Source: Deinococcus aquatilis DSM 23025 (GTDB lineage: Bacteria; Deinococcota; Deinococci; Deinococcales; Deinococcaceae). From it: a DNA stretch of 64,000 nt. Location of the stretch: contig NZ_KB899698.1 of the NCBI RefSeq assembly GCF_000378445.1, positions 1-64,000 of the forward strand, read 5' to 3'. A program made the position numbers and the translations under genes. The notes under the pieces were generated by a model. It was not told the DNA's origin. It made no database searches and was given only the letters and a program-made list of their open reading frames with translations. Shown piece after piece: positions 1 to 8,556 of the stretch; positions within the stretch are counted from its first letter, which is position 1; the number at the start of each line of letters is the position of its first letter.

Positions 1-229
1 ACTTCTTGAATCGCGCTTCCTGCTCACTCAACGCGGCGACACCGCGTCCGGTGAACTGGGGGCGGCCCGCCGCCCCTTGCTGCTCGTGGTGCTGTTTCCA
101 GCGCACCACCAAATAGGGCGGCACACCAAGGTTGCGAGCAATCTCTGCGCAGCTTTTCTGGCTGCTGATCACCAAGCGCACGGCTTCTTCTTTGAACTCG
201 GCGGTGTAGTGGTTTTTGCTGGCGGTCAT
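1..229 (-). CDS. IS3-family transposase OrfA, partial at window edge
   Basis: Read from an ATG at 229 towards base 1, this gives an open frame starting MTASKNHYTAEF with a helix-turn-helix (VRLVISSQ...CAEIARNLGV) and the KQHHEQQ region typical of IS3/IS911-type OrfA. The helix-turn-helix binds the element's terminal repeats. There is no stop before the window edge, so the gene and its OrfB continue to the left. The element probably ends near 270, where the minus strand shows a TG terminus. It has replaced the 3' part of the gene fragment at 283-510. Confidence 0.8.
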   Translation of the reverse strand, partial: MTASKNHYTAEFKEEAVRLVISSQKSCAEIARNLGVPPYLVVRWKQHHEQQGAAGRPQFTGRGVAALSEQEARFKK

Positions 230-282
230 ATCAGTCTCCATTGTCGGTCAGACTGAACTCCTCCTCCACAGAACCCTAGCAA

Positions 283-510
283 GATCACTTTGATATTTGC
301 GGGACCGAACTCCCTGACACGTTTGCACTGATACACCACATACTTTTCACCGTAGAGCTCACGCGCGTATAGGTCAATACCTGCCTGTGCGTCACCCTGC
401 TCACCATAGAGGCGGCAGCCCTCCACGGCCGCGTCCCGTTGGGCAAGTCGGAGGCACAGACGTTCAAAATCCTGCCAGCTCAGGTCGTGATACGGGTAAT
501 GCTCCAGCAA
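283..510 (-). pseudogene. Nuclease-like gene fragment trapped between two IS elements
   Basis: About 75 residues beginning LLEHYPYHDLSWQDFERL (TTG at 510) and containing GIDLYAR...KYVVYQCKRV. The E/D-I-D...QCKR pattern is that of the N-terminal PD-(D/E)xK-like domain found in large restriction-like or STAND-type defence proteins. The frame stops having matching character after KVI near 283, where the left IS3 element begins, and the right IS3 element starts at about 511. Both ends therefore look removed by insertion or deletion. It is a relic and not a working gene. The family call is from motif memory and is tentative. Confidence 0.45.
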
Positions 511-565
511 TGACTTCTAGAACTTGACCCTTTTGAAGCGAGGGACGAGCACACTGGAGAGCACC

Positions 566-853
566 ATGGGGAAACAGCGAAAAACTTGGACGACCGACGT
601 CAAAGAAGCCATTGTCTTGAGCGTCCTCCGGGGAGAACTGGGCGTGGCAGAAGCGGCCCGACAGCATGATGTCAACGAAAGCCTGATCCATAGCTGGAAA
701 GCCCAGTTCCTGGAGGCGGGCCGTGCCCGCCTCGCGGGAGATCGTCCGGATCAAGGGGTGAGTCTGTTGGAACGGGAGAACGACCGCCTGAAGCGCATTG
801 TGGCGGAGAAGGAATTGGAGTTGGATATCGCGCGAAAAGTACGGCGGCTCTGA
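566..853 (+). CDS. IS3-family transposase OrfA
   Basis: A 95-residue protein starting MGKQRKTW, chosen over the upstream in-frame start because GGAGAGCACC precedes this ATG. It has a helix-turn-helix (LGVAEAARQHDVNESLIHSW) and then a heptad-rich C-terminus (LLERENDRLKRIVAEKELEL) expected to form the leucine zipper that multimerises OrfA with OrfAB. The stop lies two bases before the orfB ATG at 856. Confidence 0.8.
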   Translation: MGKQRKTWTTDVKEAIVLSVLRGELGVAEAARQHDVNESLIHSWKAQFLEAGRARLAGDRPDQGVSLLERENDRLKRIVAEKELELDIARKVRRL

Positions 854-855
854 CG

Positions 856-1708
856 ATGGACGAGTTGATCGTCCTCCGGCAGAGCCATCCCCAACTCAGC
901 CTGCGGCGCTTCGCCCAATATGTCGAGGTTCCGTATTGGCGACTCCGAGACTGTGAGCACAGCGCACCGGTGCGCTGTGCGCGCCAGCAGCATCGGGATG
1001 AACTGTACGAACAGGTGCGTCAGACGGCGTTGTTGCACCCCACTTCTGGTTACCGCTTGCTGTACCAGGAGCTCAAAGCTCAAGGCCAAACCATTGGCTT
1101 ACACAAGATCCGGGTGGCCCTGGGTGAACTGCAACTGCATCCCCCACAGCCTCGGAAAACAAGGGCACCTTCCCCCAAAGTGTCCAGTTCTCAGGACTGG
1201 CCCGAAGGCCGACGGGTGCAGATCGATGCGGGCGCGCCTCTCACTCCCGGATGGTGTCTGCTGGATCTACTTCGTGCTGGACGTCCTTTCAAGGGTGGTT
1301 CTGGCCAGCCGGGTGGTGCGGAGTCTGTCCATGCACCTCGCCAAGCTCACGCTTGACGAAGCCGTCGCTGTCCTGCGCGCCGAGGGCCACGCGGACACCA
1401 TCCTCGTACAAAGTGATGGCGGCAGCGACTTCACAGGCGAGATCTTCCAACAGGGCTGTTTGAAGTACGGCAGCTGGGTGCGCTCCAAAGTGTCCCAGCC
1501 CGGCGGCACCGGAATCCTGGAAAGACTCAACCGAACGTACAAATATCAATTCGCTTTCCGTCACGACTGGCAGTCCATGGTTGAGGTTCGCGCTGCGATG
1601 CCAGACGTTCACCGTTGGTACAACCACCAGCGCCGTCACTCGGCGCTGGGCTACGCCACGCCTTGGTCTACACTCACCTCATCGGCGAACGCTCGTAACG
1701 CCGCTTGA
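856..1708 (+). pseudogene. IS3-family transposase OrfB (rve integrase), frameshifted
   Basis: The DDE integrase core is spread over two frames. Bases 856 to about 1230 read MDELIVLRQ...GRRVQIDA, with the first catalytic Asp in VQIDA. From about 1230 the protein continues in the +1 frame as LSLPDGVCWIYFVLDVLSR, then LVQSDGGSDF (second Asp) and GGTGILERLNRTYK (Glu), ending at 1708. IS3 programmed shifts lie at the orfA/orfB junction and not inside the catalytic core. This is therefore most likely an inactivating one-base change near 1228-1235, or a sequencing error. Confidence 0.7.
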
Positions 1709-2008
1709 AGAATTTCCTGGAGCACTACCACGGCAATGCCTGTAGACGGGTATGGCTGGGTGGATGTATGGCGTCCCCGATTGGCTGGGCGAGCCAAGTC
1801 GGTAGGGGCACCAAGACTTGGGGCGTAACAGGCACGGTCACGTCTTCCACCATATCTGGCTTGCCACCTGTATGTGAGTGTCTCCAGTGGTTGATTGCAT
1901 CAGCTCGGCCAACTGTTACAAGCTGCACCCAGGCGTATTCAGTGCGAATCCGGTGGTGGCCCAGGGCGTGGCAAGCAACAGTGCCGACGTTTTGCTACAG
2001 ATCAGTGG
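1709..2008. other. Intergenic stretch after IS3 element
   Basis: About 300 bases with no convincing coding region. Short open frames on both strands have no recognisable motifs. It should contain the right end of the IS3 element, but no inverted repeat matching the 511 end was visible. Confidence 0.4.
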
Positions 2009-3742
2009 TTAACGCACTGGATTGACGTGCCGGTTTGTTGACAGTGCTCGCCATGCCACCCCACCAAGGAGCCACAGGGTAAGCCCCCACAAGGCGATGG
2101 CTGGGGTAGCTTGCCCCATAAGCCCGGCGAACAAGGCCGCCAGTACAGCCAGAGGAAAGGTCAGCAGCACTGTGTAAAGCGCTTGCGTCCGTTTCAAGTG
2201 TGCTTGGGCCTGCGGCTGCAGAGGAGATGGGGTTGGAGGGGTTAGAGGGACGTTTCCTCGGTCAGCCGTGGAGTCAATCACTACCCTATGAATCCACTCG
2301 ACCACCAGTGCATTGTCCAGGTAGCCGCTGTGGTTCCTTCCCAGGTGAATACTGTCGTAATTGACGGTGGGAACGTTGTAAATCATGGCTTTGGCCGAGG
2401 TCAGATCATTGGGCGTTTGAACGGGGCCGGAAATCGCGTCCCCGGGTGTATGGAAATTGACCCACAGCAGGTGAGGCTGCCCGTTCATCTGAAAGGGCAT
2501 TTTCCCCGCATCTCCGACCATTTTGTTGTACGTGCGCTCATAGCGGTGTGAAAAACGGTTGCGGCTCTCCATAAAGTAGTAGATCTTATCGATGGGAGAG
2601 CCATACGTGACCAGTTGTTTGATTTTATCCAGATCTTGGAGGGCTCCGGTTTCGTTGTTCCCGTTCTGGGCCAATCGGCGGTAATTGAGCCAGCGCAAGG
2701 TCTCATAGGCGATCTGGGACCCCAGACTGTGTGCGACGATCACCACCCGCTCACAGGCTGGATCCTGAACGACCGCTTCCAAGGTCTCGGTGCACGTCCG
2801 CAGGATTTCTTTACGTTTCTCGAATTTTTCGTCGTTCTCGTCATAGGTGGCCCAGGTCGCCACATCGCCCAGGTAGGTGGATACGAACGATCCCACCCCG
2901 TTGGCCAGCAGCACGCCGAGGAAAAGCTGCACAATCGCTCTGCCCGTGCCATTCTCTGCCCAGAAGCCAAGCGGACTGGTTAGAGGTGCCCAACTCCTAC
3001 TGGTGAGGGCCCCGATCAGGGTGACGATCCAGACCAGGAGGGCCACCACCAGTGCCGCGAACCCGAGGGCACTCCAGAACGCACGCCTGTTGGCCTGATC
3101 GACACAGGCTTTCCAAGTGTGTGCCAAGCCAACTAGGGTGGCTTGCTGTGGATTTGGGGCCTGTGCTTCTATAAACTCGACAAATTGATCGAAGGTACCT
3201 TCCGGAAAACTGATCAGTTGAGGGATCTGTTCAAATTCATTATAGAGTCCGAGCAAGGCCTGAGCGTTGGCTTGCTGGCCTGGGGGTTGCTGTTCGAGCC
3301 ACTGGTAGAGCTCAGCAACTTTGATGCGAGTAAAGGACCGCCAGGGCGCCTGCCCGCGTTGCCAGGCTTTTGGAATCTGCTTGAGAAACCATTTGATCAC
3401 GTCCCAGAAAGGAAGGCCGCCGGCCAATTTGGGCGCCCAATAGGCCTCGAAGAAACGTACCCGTGTGGGTGTTCCCTGCTGGTCTGGAGGGAGATAGGTG
3501 GCCCGAACGTAGTAGAGATACTCCTGGGTGCTCAGCTGATGCTGCCAGCGCCTGCCATCCACGCTTCTCCATGTTCCGCGGTTGACCGGATTGAGAGAGG
3601 CGTATCTCTCCAATGTGTCGACGAGATTGCACAGGGTATCGTAGCGTCTGGGATCCCCCATCCCGTGAATAGTGACCACCGCGGTGTATGGTCCTGGGGT
3701 GACATTCGGCGGCGTCATAGGGGCAGGGGCTGGTGTGGACAC
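2009..3742 (-). CDS. Membrane-anchored alpha/beta hydrolase
   Basis: A 577-residue protein. The N-terminal strand and oxyanion region is YTAVVTIHGMGDPRRYDT, and the nucleophile elbow is VVIVAHSLGSQIAYE (Ser in AHSLG). A late NHSGYLDN can supply the catalytic His. Two hydrophobic spans at about residues 222-245 and 270-290 and two more near 530-570 put it in the membrane, with the hydrolase domain split by the first pair. Substrate is unknown; lipid or ester hydrolysis is the family expectation. A minus-strand promoter probably lies in the AT-rich 3785-3815. It has no operon partner. Confidence 0.75.
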   Translation of the reverse strand: MSTPAPAPMTPPNVTPGPYTAVVTIHGMGDPRRYDTLCNLVDTLERYASLNPVNRGTWRSVDGRRWQHQLSTQEYLYYVRATYLPPDQQGTPTRVRFFEAYWAPKLAGGLPFWDVIKWFLKQIPKAWQRGQAPWRSFTRIKVAELYQWLEQQPPGQQANAQALLGLYNEFEQIPQLISFPEGTFDQFVEFIEAQAPNPQQATLVGLAHTWKACVDQANRRAFWSALGFAALVVALLVWIVTLIGALTSRSWAPLTSPLGFWAENGTGRAIVQLFLGVLLANGVGSFVSTYLGDVATWATYDENDEKFEKRKEILRTCTETLEAVVQDPACERVVIVAHSLGSQIAYETLRWLNYRRLAQNGNNETGALQDLDKIKQLVTYGSPIDKIYYFMESRNRFSHRYERTYNKMVGDAGKMPFQMNGQPHLLWVNFHTPGDAISGPVQTPNDLTSAKAMIYNVPTVNYDSIHLGRNHSGYLDNALVVEWIHRVVIDSTADRGNVPLTPPTPSPLQPQAQAHLKRTQALYTVLLTFPLAVLAALFAGLMGQATPAIALWGLTLWLLGGVAWRALSTNRHVNPVR

Positions 3743-3854
3743 GTCGACCTCGTCAGTGGCACCCAGAATGGTAAGTGCCTGGCTGTCTATTACAATAGCA
3801 AATTAGATTACTTTTCGATAGACGCGATGGAACAAAAAAACCTGAGAGGCACAG

Positions 3855-4329
3855 TCAGACCTCAGGATCTGAACCAGTCGCTCCACCGCTGGGTGATCCA
3901 CACACGACCTCGCCGGACAGCGCCAGTGGCTCGGGGCCAGTGCCCACGCGGTCGGCGACATAGACGGGCAAGTGCTGAACGCCTGTGACCAAGTCTGCAC
4001 CGGGAGCGGACGGATCGATCAAGTACAGCAGCTCATGCGTGGGCATCTTCAGGGCCACGGCCAATTTGATGAGCGTGTCTCGAAGCTCAGGTTCGTGCAC
4101 GCCCGGTGGATGGTGGTGCGGTCCCGAACCGGTTATCGATGCTGGTGCGGCCGATCTCCGAATCGGCACAATGCTTGGTAGACGTTTGCTGCCCCATACA
4201 CGGCCGTGTCCGCCGCATCAGGCGCTGGCTTGAAGTTGGTGTTCCGGGGATGAGGTTGTTGTGGAGGAGGCTCAGTCGCGCTTGAGAGATGGAACGGATG
4301 AGTTGACCACGAGTCAAACGTTGGGTCAA
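3855..4329 (-). pseudogene. Xre-type helix-turn-helix regulator, decayed by frameshifts
   Basis: Minus-strand pieces in three frames add up to half of a Cro/CI-type domain. SEIGRTSIDN is in one frame, RTTIHRACTN in the next, and LRDTLIKLAVALKMPTHELL followed by YLIDPSAPG in the third. The order, recognition helix then 'Er-g-r' then 'tL-kLA-AL-m', is the Xre signature. The start (MTQRLTRGQ at 4329) overlaps the stop of the gene at 4326-5012. At least two frame changes are needed, so I treat it as dead. Confidence 0.5.
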
Positions 4330-5012
4330 CGATTGGCCCAGGTTGACAGGGAACTGACGGTTGCGCCTGAGAGCAGGATCAAGCCCGTGCTCAGGTGCAC
4401 AGGAACGCCCGTGATGGTGTGCAGTGCGTATTGTTCGTAGACCCGCAGCGCCGCGCGGCCGTCTCCCTGAGCACAGAGGGTGCGCAGGTACTGCACGGCC
4501 CGTTTGGGGTTACCGTGCACGTCCCATTCGTGTTCCAGGGTGGGGCCAGGGCCAATGAAGCCTTGAAGATTGGACACCGCGAGGGTGTGCACACCGGCGA
4601 GGGTGCTGGTGAAGCTGTCCGTGTGGATGTGAAGCGTATACCGCAGGCGTTCGGCCTGGTCGATGGCTGGACGCAACCGTGCGGCCCGGTTCCGATCCAG
4701 CGCGAAACAACGCGCCGTCAGGACGTCCCAGGGTTCGTAGGGTTCGTCGTCCTCCCACGGGTACTCGGCCCGGTGATATGGGCGGTAGGCGTAATAGAGA
4801 TGAACGGGGTCGGACCAAAATTCATGAACATCCCCTCGGTCGTGCTGAGTCCGGACGGTGACCACATGATTGGTCTGGAAACTAAGGCTGACGTGAATTT
4901 GCGCGGCGATCAGGGCGTCATGCTCGCTCGGACCACGATAGATGTCGGTGCAGTCGTTCGAGCCGATGTCGTCGAAGCTGGTCGCTATAAAAGTTGAGGC
5001 CAGTGGTGTCAT
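4326..5012 (-). CDS. Hypothetical protein
   Basis: A 228-residue protein starting MTPLASTFIATSF. The start overlaps the preceding gene's stop as ATGA (5009-5012), so the two are translationally coupled. It is rich in His, Tyr and Asp around residues 60-100 (YYAYRPYHRAEYPWEDDEPY) and has no membrane span or recognised motif. It is the third gene of the minus-strand set running from the helicase at 22.7 kb through the gene split by the Tn3 element. Confidence 0.6.
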   Translation of the reverse strand: MTPLASTFIATSFDDIGSNDCTDIYRGPSEHDALIAAQIHVSLSFQTNHVVTVRTQHDRGDVHEFWSDPVHLYYAYRPYHRAEYPWEDDEPYEPWDVLTARCFALDRNRAARLRPAIDQAERLRYTLHIHTDSFTSTLAGVHTLAVSNLQGFIGPGPTLEHEWDVHGNPKRAVQYLRTLCAQGDGRAALRVYEQYALHTITGVPVHLSTGLILLSGATVSSLSTWANR

Positions 5013-6384
5013 ACAAACCTCCGGGATGGGGAGTGATGTTCTCCGTTGAGGGAATTGAACTCAACGGGACTTGAAGTGCTGGCGTGGAGGCGGTGGCTGA
5101 CCTGCTTGAGCACCTGATACGCGACGTTCGAAGGATTCAGGCCACCGGGATGCAAGACGTAGGGGATGCCGCGTTGCCTCGCGAGGTCTCTCAAGCCGTT
5201 GTGCGCGTGCCCCATCCAGCGAACCGCCAAAATGACCAACCCAGTGTCCGCCGAGATGGGGACGTGATGGCCGTGGTCGTACCGGGCACTCGGGATCCAG
5301 TCGAGTCCGGCGAGGGCGAGGTTTTCGACGAGCGCGGCATGATGGGCGGGATCGGGGATGCCACCGAGGAGCGTGACGTGTCGTCCAGCGAGGAGACTTC
5401 GCGCTTGGAGCACGTGCGCGGGGAGCAGGAGGGGTGGGGCGGCTTCAGGCGCGCTGGGTTCAGCTGCGGGGAGAGGGGTGTGCTGTGGGGCTTGGAGTTC
5501 AGGGGTTTCTGCCAGGGTGACGGTGAGGTCTTCCAGTGATTCTTGGGCTTGCAGTTCGGCCTCGTGGGTGTTGATGGCGTCGGCGACGGCGATGAAGCGG
5601 GCTTGGAGGGCGCCGTATTCTTCACCGAGGAGGAGGCGTTGGCGCTGGGCGCGGGGTGGACCGATCAGGAGGTCTTCGAGCCGGTCGTGCTGTGGAAAGC
5701 GGAGGCCCAGCTGCCGGGCGAGGGCAAACACTTCGCAACCCCACTGCTGGATCAGGTCGAGCACTTCCAGTTGATGCTCTGGATCGAGCTGTTCCTGGCC
5801 CAGGAACTCGAGACACTGCACGAGGTACTGCAAGGTGACATTCAGGTCACTCGGGTCGGGCAGGCCTTGCAGGGTGCTCCAGCCCCAGAGTGGATCGTGC
5901 CCCGCGAGCTGGCAGCCGATCTCCACCACGAGGGGGAGCGGCATGCCTGGGGCACGGGTGATGTGCGTCAGGGCCCACAGGTTGGTGACTTGCACGAGCA
6001 GAAACAGCGGGGGGTCGCTGTCCGGGCTGAACCCCTGGGCCAGGACGACGTCCATGGCGTCAAAGAGCGTCCAGAGTTGGTGCTCAATGAGCGCCTTGCG
6101 GGGCAGGGCCGTCTCGTATTGACTGCAGAGGTCGCGCAGGACGCTATAGGTGGTGAGGATCGTGTTCGCTCGGTCGCGGCGGGCGATCACGGTGCCGGGC
6201 CGTAAGGCTTGGACGCGCAGCGGGCCGAATTCCTGGCGAACGGCATGGAAATGGGCAAGCAGCGCAGAGACACGGTCGGTGGACTGCTGCGCGTCTCGGC
6301 GTTCATCGCGGGCGATCAGCAGCAGGGACACGGTGAGTTCGAGCAGGGGGAGCACGGGTAAGTGGGTGAGTTGATCCCGAGCAT
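5009..6384 (-). pseudogene. 3' half of transposon-split gene (DUF2325-like C-terminus)
   Basis: This is the C-terminal part of a protein whose N-terminal part is at 20343-21011. Joining across one AGCAT target copy keeps the frame: ...LLHLNA + RDQLTHLPVLPLLE.... The middle is helical with no motif I know. The last ~110 residues (VTLLGGIPD...GLVILAVRWMGHAHN...GIPYVLHPGG) resemble the small alpha/beta DUF2325 domain. A GTG at 6355 could give an N-terminally truncated 448-residue product. The intact protein would be about 680 residues. The stop overlaps the next start by ATGA. Confidence 0.75.
6380..6384. repeat. 5-bp target site duplication, left copy (AGCAT)
   Basis: AGCAT directly abuts the left inverted repeat of the Tn3-family unit and is repeated at 20343-20347 directly after the right inverted repeat. 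Five-base duplications are the Tn3-family rule. Confidence 0.92.
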
Positions 6385-6422
6385 GGGGTGCGACTAGCAG
6401 CGGAACAGGAATCCGCCCTTGT
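6385..6422 (+). repeat. Left 38-bp terminal inverted repeat of Tn3-family unit
   Basis: It starts GGGGTGCGACTAGC and ends AATCCGCCCTTGT. It matches the reverse complement of 20305-20342 at 31 of 38 positions, with differences at 6, 7, 15-17, 25 and 38. The GGGGT outer end is canonical for Tn3-family termini. Confidence 0.9.
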
Positions 6423-6429
6423 CACTCGG

Positions 6430-6528
6430 ATTACAATTCAATCTATTCAAAATACGCCTGCACGGTGTCAGGATCGCGCAGGGGACGCAGTCGGCCCTGG
6501 GCAATTTCTTTGGGGAGTTTGAATTCGC
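6430..6528 (-). pseudogene. Remnant of Tn3 transposase C-terminus
   Basis: The minus strand reads EFKLPKEIAQGRLRPLRDPD followed by TVQAYFE-stop-IEL. This matches the last ~35 residues of the tnpA at 18278-20296 (EFKLPEEIAQGQLRPLRDPD...). A TAG replaces the Gln codon near the end. Homology stops at the GAATTC near 6521. It shows that the left terminus came from a second, related element lying in the opposite orientation. Confidence 0.85.
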
Positions 6529-6695
6529 AGGGGTCAAGGCACGATCCAGCAAATTTTCAATCCTGAACGAAAATAAGACCTGGGGAGGGCTACCGGGGAG
6601 TGCCCTCACTGGAAGGGGCCAGCTCACTTCCAGTCAGCCTGGGCGGGGCAACCCATCCCACGATGCCCTGACCACAAACTTGCGACACTCGGGGC

Positions 6696-7115
6696 ATGAC
6701 CGCTCAAGCTGCGCCGCTCTCCATCGGACACCTGGCCGCCGAAACCGGTGAAGGGGTCAAGGCCCTGCGCTACTGGACAGACCTCGGCCTGCTGAAGCAT
6801 GGGCGCACCGCGAGCGGCTACCGGACGTACAGCACCGAGAGTGTCGAGCGCGTGCAGTTCATCCGGTCCGCCCAGCATGTCGGATTCAGCCTCAGCGAGA
6901 TCGCCCGCATCCTGCGCGTGCGCGCAGACGGCCACAAGCCGTGCGCGGAGGTGCACGAAGAGTTGCGCGTGCATCTTCAGGCGGTGCGGCGGCAATTGAC
7001 CCAGCTTCAGGCGCTGAAAGCGGAACTCGCCGGGCGGCTGGCGTATGCCCAGACGCACCCTGATCCCGAGTGCGATTCCCCCGGCTGCGTGTACCTGAAT
7101 CCAGCGGTCCCTTGA
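6696..7115 (+). CDS. MerR-family metal-responsive regulator
   Basis: A 139-residue protein with an N-terminal MerR winged helix (SIGHLAAETGEGVKALRYW...SGYRTYSTE), a long dimerisation helix (LRVHLQAVRRQLTQLQALKAEL) and a C-terminal Cys cluster (ECDSPGCVYL). An additional Cys lies at HKPCAEV before the helix. Three Cys in this arrangement resemble Hg(II)- or Cd/Zn/Pb-sensing members. The metal cannot be fixed from sequence. Its likely target is the stretched-spacer promoter at 7112-7143 in front of the Fe-S metallochaperone gene. Its own start has a -10-like GACACT six bases upstream, so it is probably leaderless. Confidence 0.85.
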   Translation: MTAQAAPLSIGHLAAETGEGVKALRYWTDLGLLKHGRTASGYRTYSTESVERVQFIRSAQHVGFSLSEIARILRVRADGHKPCAEVHEELRVHLQAVRRQLTQLQALKAELAGRLAYAQTHPDPECDSPGCVYLNPAVP

Positions 7116-7143
7116 CTCTCCCCCTGGGGGGAGACTTTAGCTT
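7112..7143 (+). promoter_or_regulatory. MerR-type promoter/operator
   Basis: A -35 TTGACT (7112-7117) is followed by the dyad TCTCCCC-4 nt-GGGGAGA (7117-7134) and a weak -10 around TAGCTT (7138-7143). The spacer is 19-20 bases, longer than the normal 17. A dyad inside a stretched spacer is the hallmark of MerR-activated promoters. It begins within the merR stop region and serves the gene at 7149. Confidence 0.7.
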
Positions 7144-7148
7144 CGGGC

Positions 7149-7619
7149 ATGGAATCCAACTGCTGCGCCCCCGAAGTCCACGACGCCACGGCCTGTCCGG
7201 CCAGTGGCATCCGTGGAAAAGCGGTGCCGCTGATCACGCTCAAGGCCCTGCTGACCCCGCCTGCCCTGGCGCGACTCACGCCGGAAGAGACCTTCCGGCT
7301 GTGCCCGGACCCGGTTTGCGACGTGGTGTACTTCAGCCCGTCTCAGACCTACGGCACGGGAGATCTCAAGGTGCCGGTCTTCCAGAAGGATCAGGCGGCT
7401 GGAGTTCCGGTCTGTTACTGCTTTGCTCACACGCGGGCTGACCTTGAACGGGCCGCAGTGACAGGCACGGGTCAGGCGCTGGAGGCGTCGATCCGCGCGC
7501 ACGTGCAGGCCGGGCGTTGCGGGTGCGAGGTCAACAACCCGCAGGGCAGTTGCTGCCTGGGCAATGTCGTGACCGTTCGGCGGAGATGGAGTGTTGAGCG
7601 CGGGTGCCGCTTCTGGTAG
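7149..7619 (+). CDS. [2Fe-2S]-domain metallochaperone (CopZ N-terminal-domain-like)
   Basis: A 156-residue Cys-rich cytoplasmic protein: NCCAPEV...[52 protein letters not shown]. The order of Cys pairs and the CxVVYF and VCYCF motifs match the zinc/[2Fe-2S] N-terminal domain of Archaeoglobus-type CopZ. That domain also occurs alone beside mercury and copper resistance genes. It likely binds or reduces the metal sensed by the upstream MerR protein. The C-terminal residues after LGNV ([15 protein letters not shown]) look unconserved, so the true reading may originally have ended near there. Confidence 0.7.
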   Translation: MESNCCAPEVHDATACPASGIRGKAVPLITLKALLTPPALARLTPEETFRLCPDPVCDVVYFSPSQTYGTGDLKVPVFQKDQAAGVPVCYCFAHTRADLERAAVTGTGQALEASIRAHVQAGRCGCEVNNPQGSCCLGNVVTVRRRWSVERGCRFW

Positions 7620-8001
7620 TCGGGCGTTGTTCCTGGGACGAGCGCTGTAGGCACGCCGCCATTCGTGAAGGTCTCCTACGTTTCAGTTGCGCTGGCAACG
7701 CTATGGCCGCCCTTCCTGGTCTGCGGCCCCACCGCTGATTTCGGCGGAGCGGAGCGTGGTTTGAAAGTGCTGGTGTCTCAGCCGTTTGTGGATGATGGCC
7801 AGATTTGCGCCGCCGTTCACCAGTTCTGTCGCTCGGTTGTGCCGGGGCTGATCCAAGGCGCAGCGTTTCCCCTCCCTGCCTGAGCGGTGCATCCAGCCAG
7901 CCCTCTGGGCGCATACAAGAGGTATGCCCATCTTCTCCGCATCTGCCCTTCCCTCTGGGCTTCATGCCCGGCAAGGGCAGTCGGTGCGGCAGACTGCGGT
8001 T
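7620..8001. other. Intergenic region with decayed sequence
   Basis: It holds the integrase remnant at 7701-7840 on the minus strand and the promoter region of the sigma factor gene. Nothing else convincing was seen. A CAGACT about five bases before the ATG at 8002 may be a leaderless -10. Confidence 0.5.
7701..7840 (-). pseudogene. Tyrosine recombinase (integrase) C-terminal fragment
   Basis: The minus-strand frame reads HNRATELVNGGANLAIIHKR then LRHQHFQTTLRSAEIS. This is the C-terminal active-site block of phage-type integrases (H-x-x-R-A-T-E-L, LGH-x-x-x-x-TT, with the Tyr replaced by Ser in LRSAEI). The R-x-x-Y chemistry is therefore lost. It is a marker of earlier integration events inside the Tn3 cargo. 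Confidence 0.6.
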
Positions 8002-8556
8002 ATGCCCGCCACCCTGCCGACCGCTCTGGATCATCAGCGGTTGATCGCGCAACTCCAGCAGGGGCAGGACGGTGCCCTCAAAGCCCTCTACGACGCTTTC
8101 GCTGGCGTGACCTACCGTGTGTGCCTGCGGATGCTGGCCTCTCCAGAGGACGCCGAGGAAGTCCTCCAGGACGCCTTCCTGCGCCTGGAAGCGCAGGCTG
8201 GGCGTTACGATCCGGCGCGCGGGACGGTGCAGACCTTTGTGCTGACCATCGCCCATCACCTGTGCCTGGAGCGCCTGCGCGCCCGGCGCGCCCGACCGCA
8301 GGCCCGGGACGGCGCGCTGGGCGATCCAGCCTTTGATCTGCCAGCATCCGCTCCCAGGCATGACCCCCTGGATCAGGCCCTGATTGAATCCGCCCTGAGC
8401 GCCCTGAACGCGTCAGACCGGCAGCTTCTTGAGGACATGTTTTTCGGTGGGTTCACCCACGCCGAACTCACGGTCCGCACCGGGCTGCCCCTGGGCACCG
8501 TCAAGAGTCGCCTGCGCCGCGCCCTGCTCAAACTGCGTGAAAGGATGCAGCCATGA
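8002..8556 (+). CDS. ECF RNA polymerase sigma factor (SigK-like)
   Basis: A 184-residue protein starting MPATLPTALDHQRL. Region 2 is LKALYDAFAGVTYRVCLRML...DAEEVLQDAFLRL, and region 4 ends in FTHAELTVRTGLPLGTVKSR, the helix-turn-helix that reads the -35. The start was placed at the ATG nearest the conserved block and not at 7924. The stop overlaps the next gene by ATGA. The partner is a zinc-finger RskA-type anti-sigma factor, as in SigK/RskA pairs that control exported oxidative-stress functions. Confidence 0.88.
   Translation: MPATLPTALDHQRLIAQLQQGQDGALKALYDAFAGVTYRVCLRMLASPEDAEEVLQDAFLRLEAQAGRYDPARGTVQTFVLTIAHHLCLERLRARRARPQARDGALGDPAFDLPASAPRHDPLDQALIESALSALNASDRQLLEDMFFGGFTHAELTVRTGLPLGTVKSRLRRALLKLRERMQP

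Larger units (their letters stand above)
511..1708 (+). mobile_element. IS3-family insertion sequence (orfA + frameshifted orfB)
   Basis: The element carries an orfA/orfB pair. Its left end is placed at the TGA at 511, directly after the truncated nuclease-like fragment. I could not find a matching inverted repeat after orfB, so the right boundary is only the orfB stop. The element is a different lineage from the partial IS at 1-270. Confidence 0.65.
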
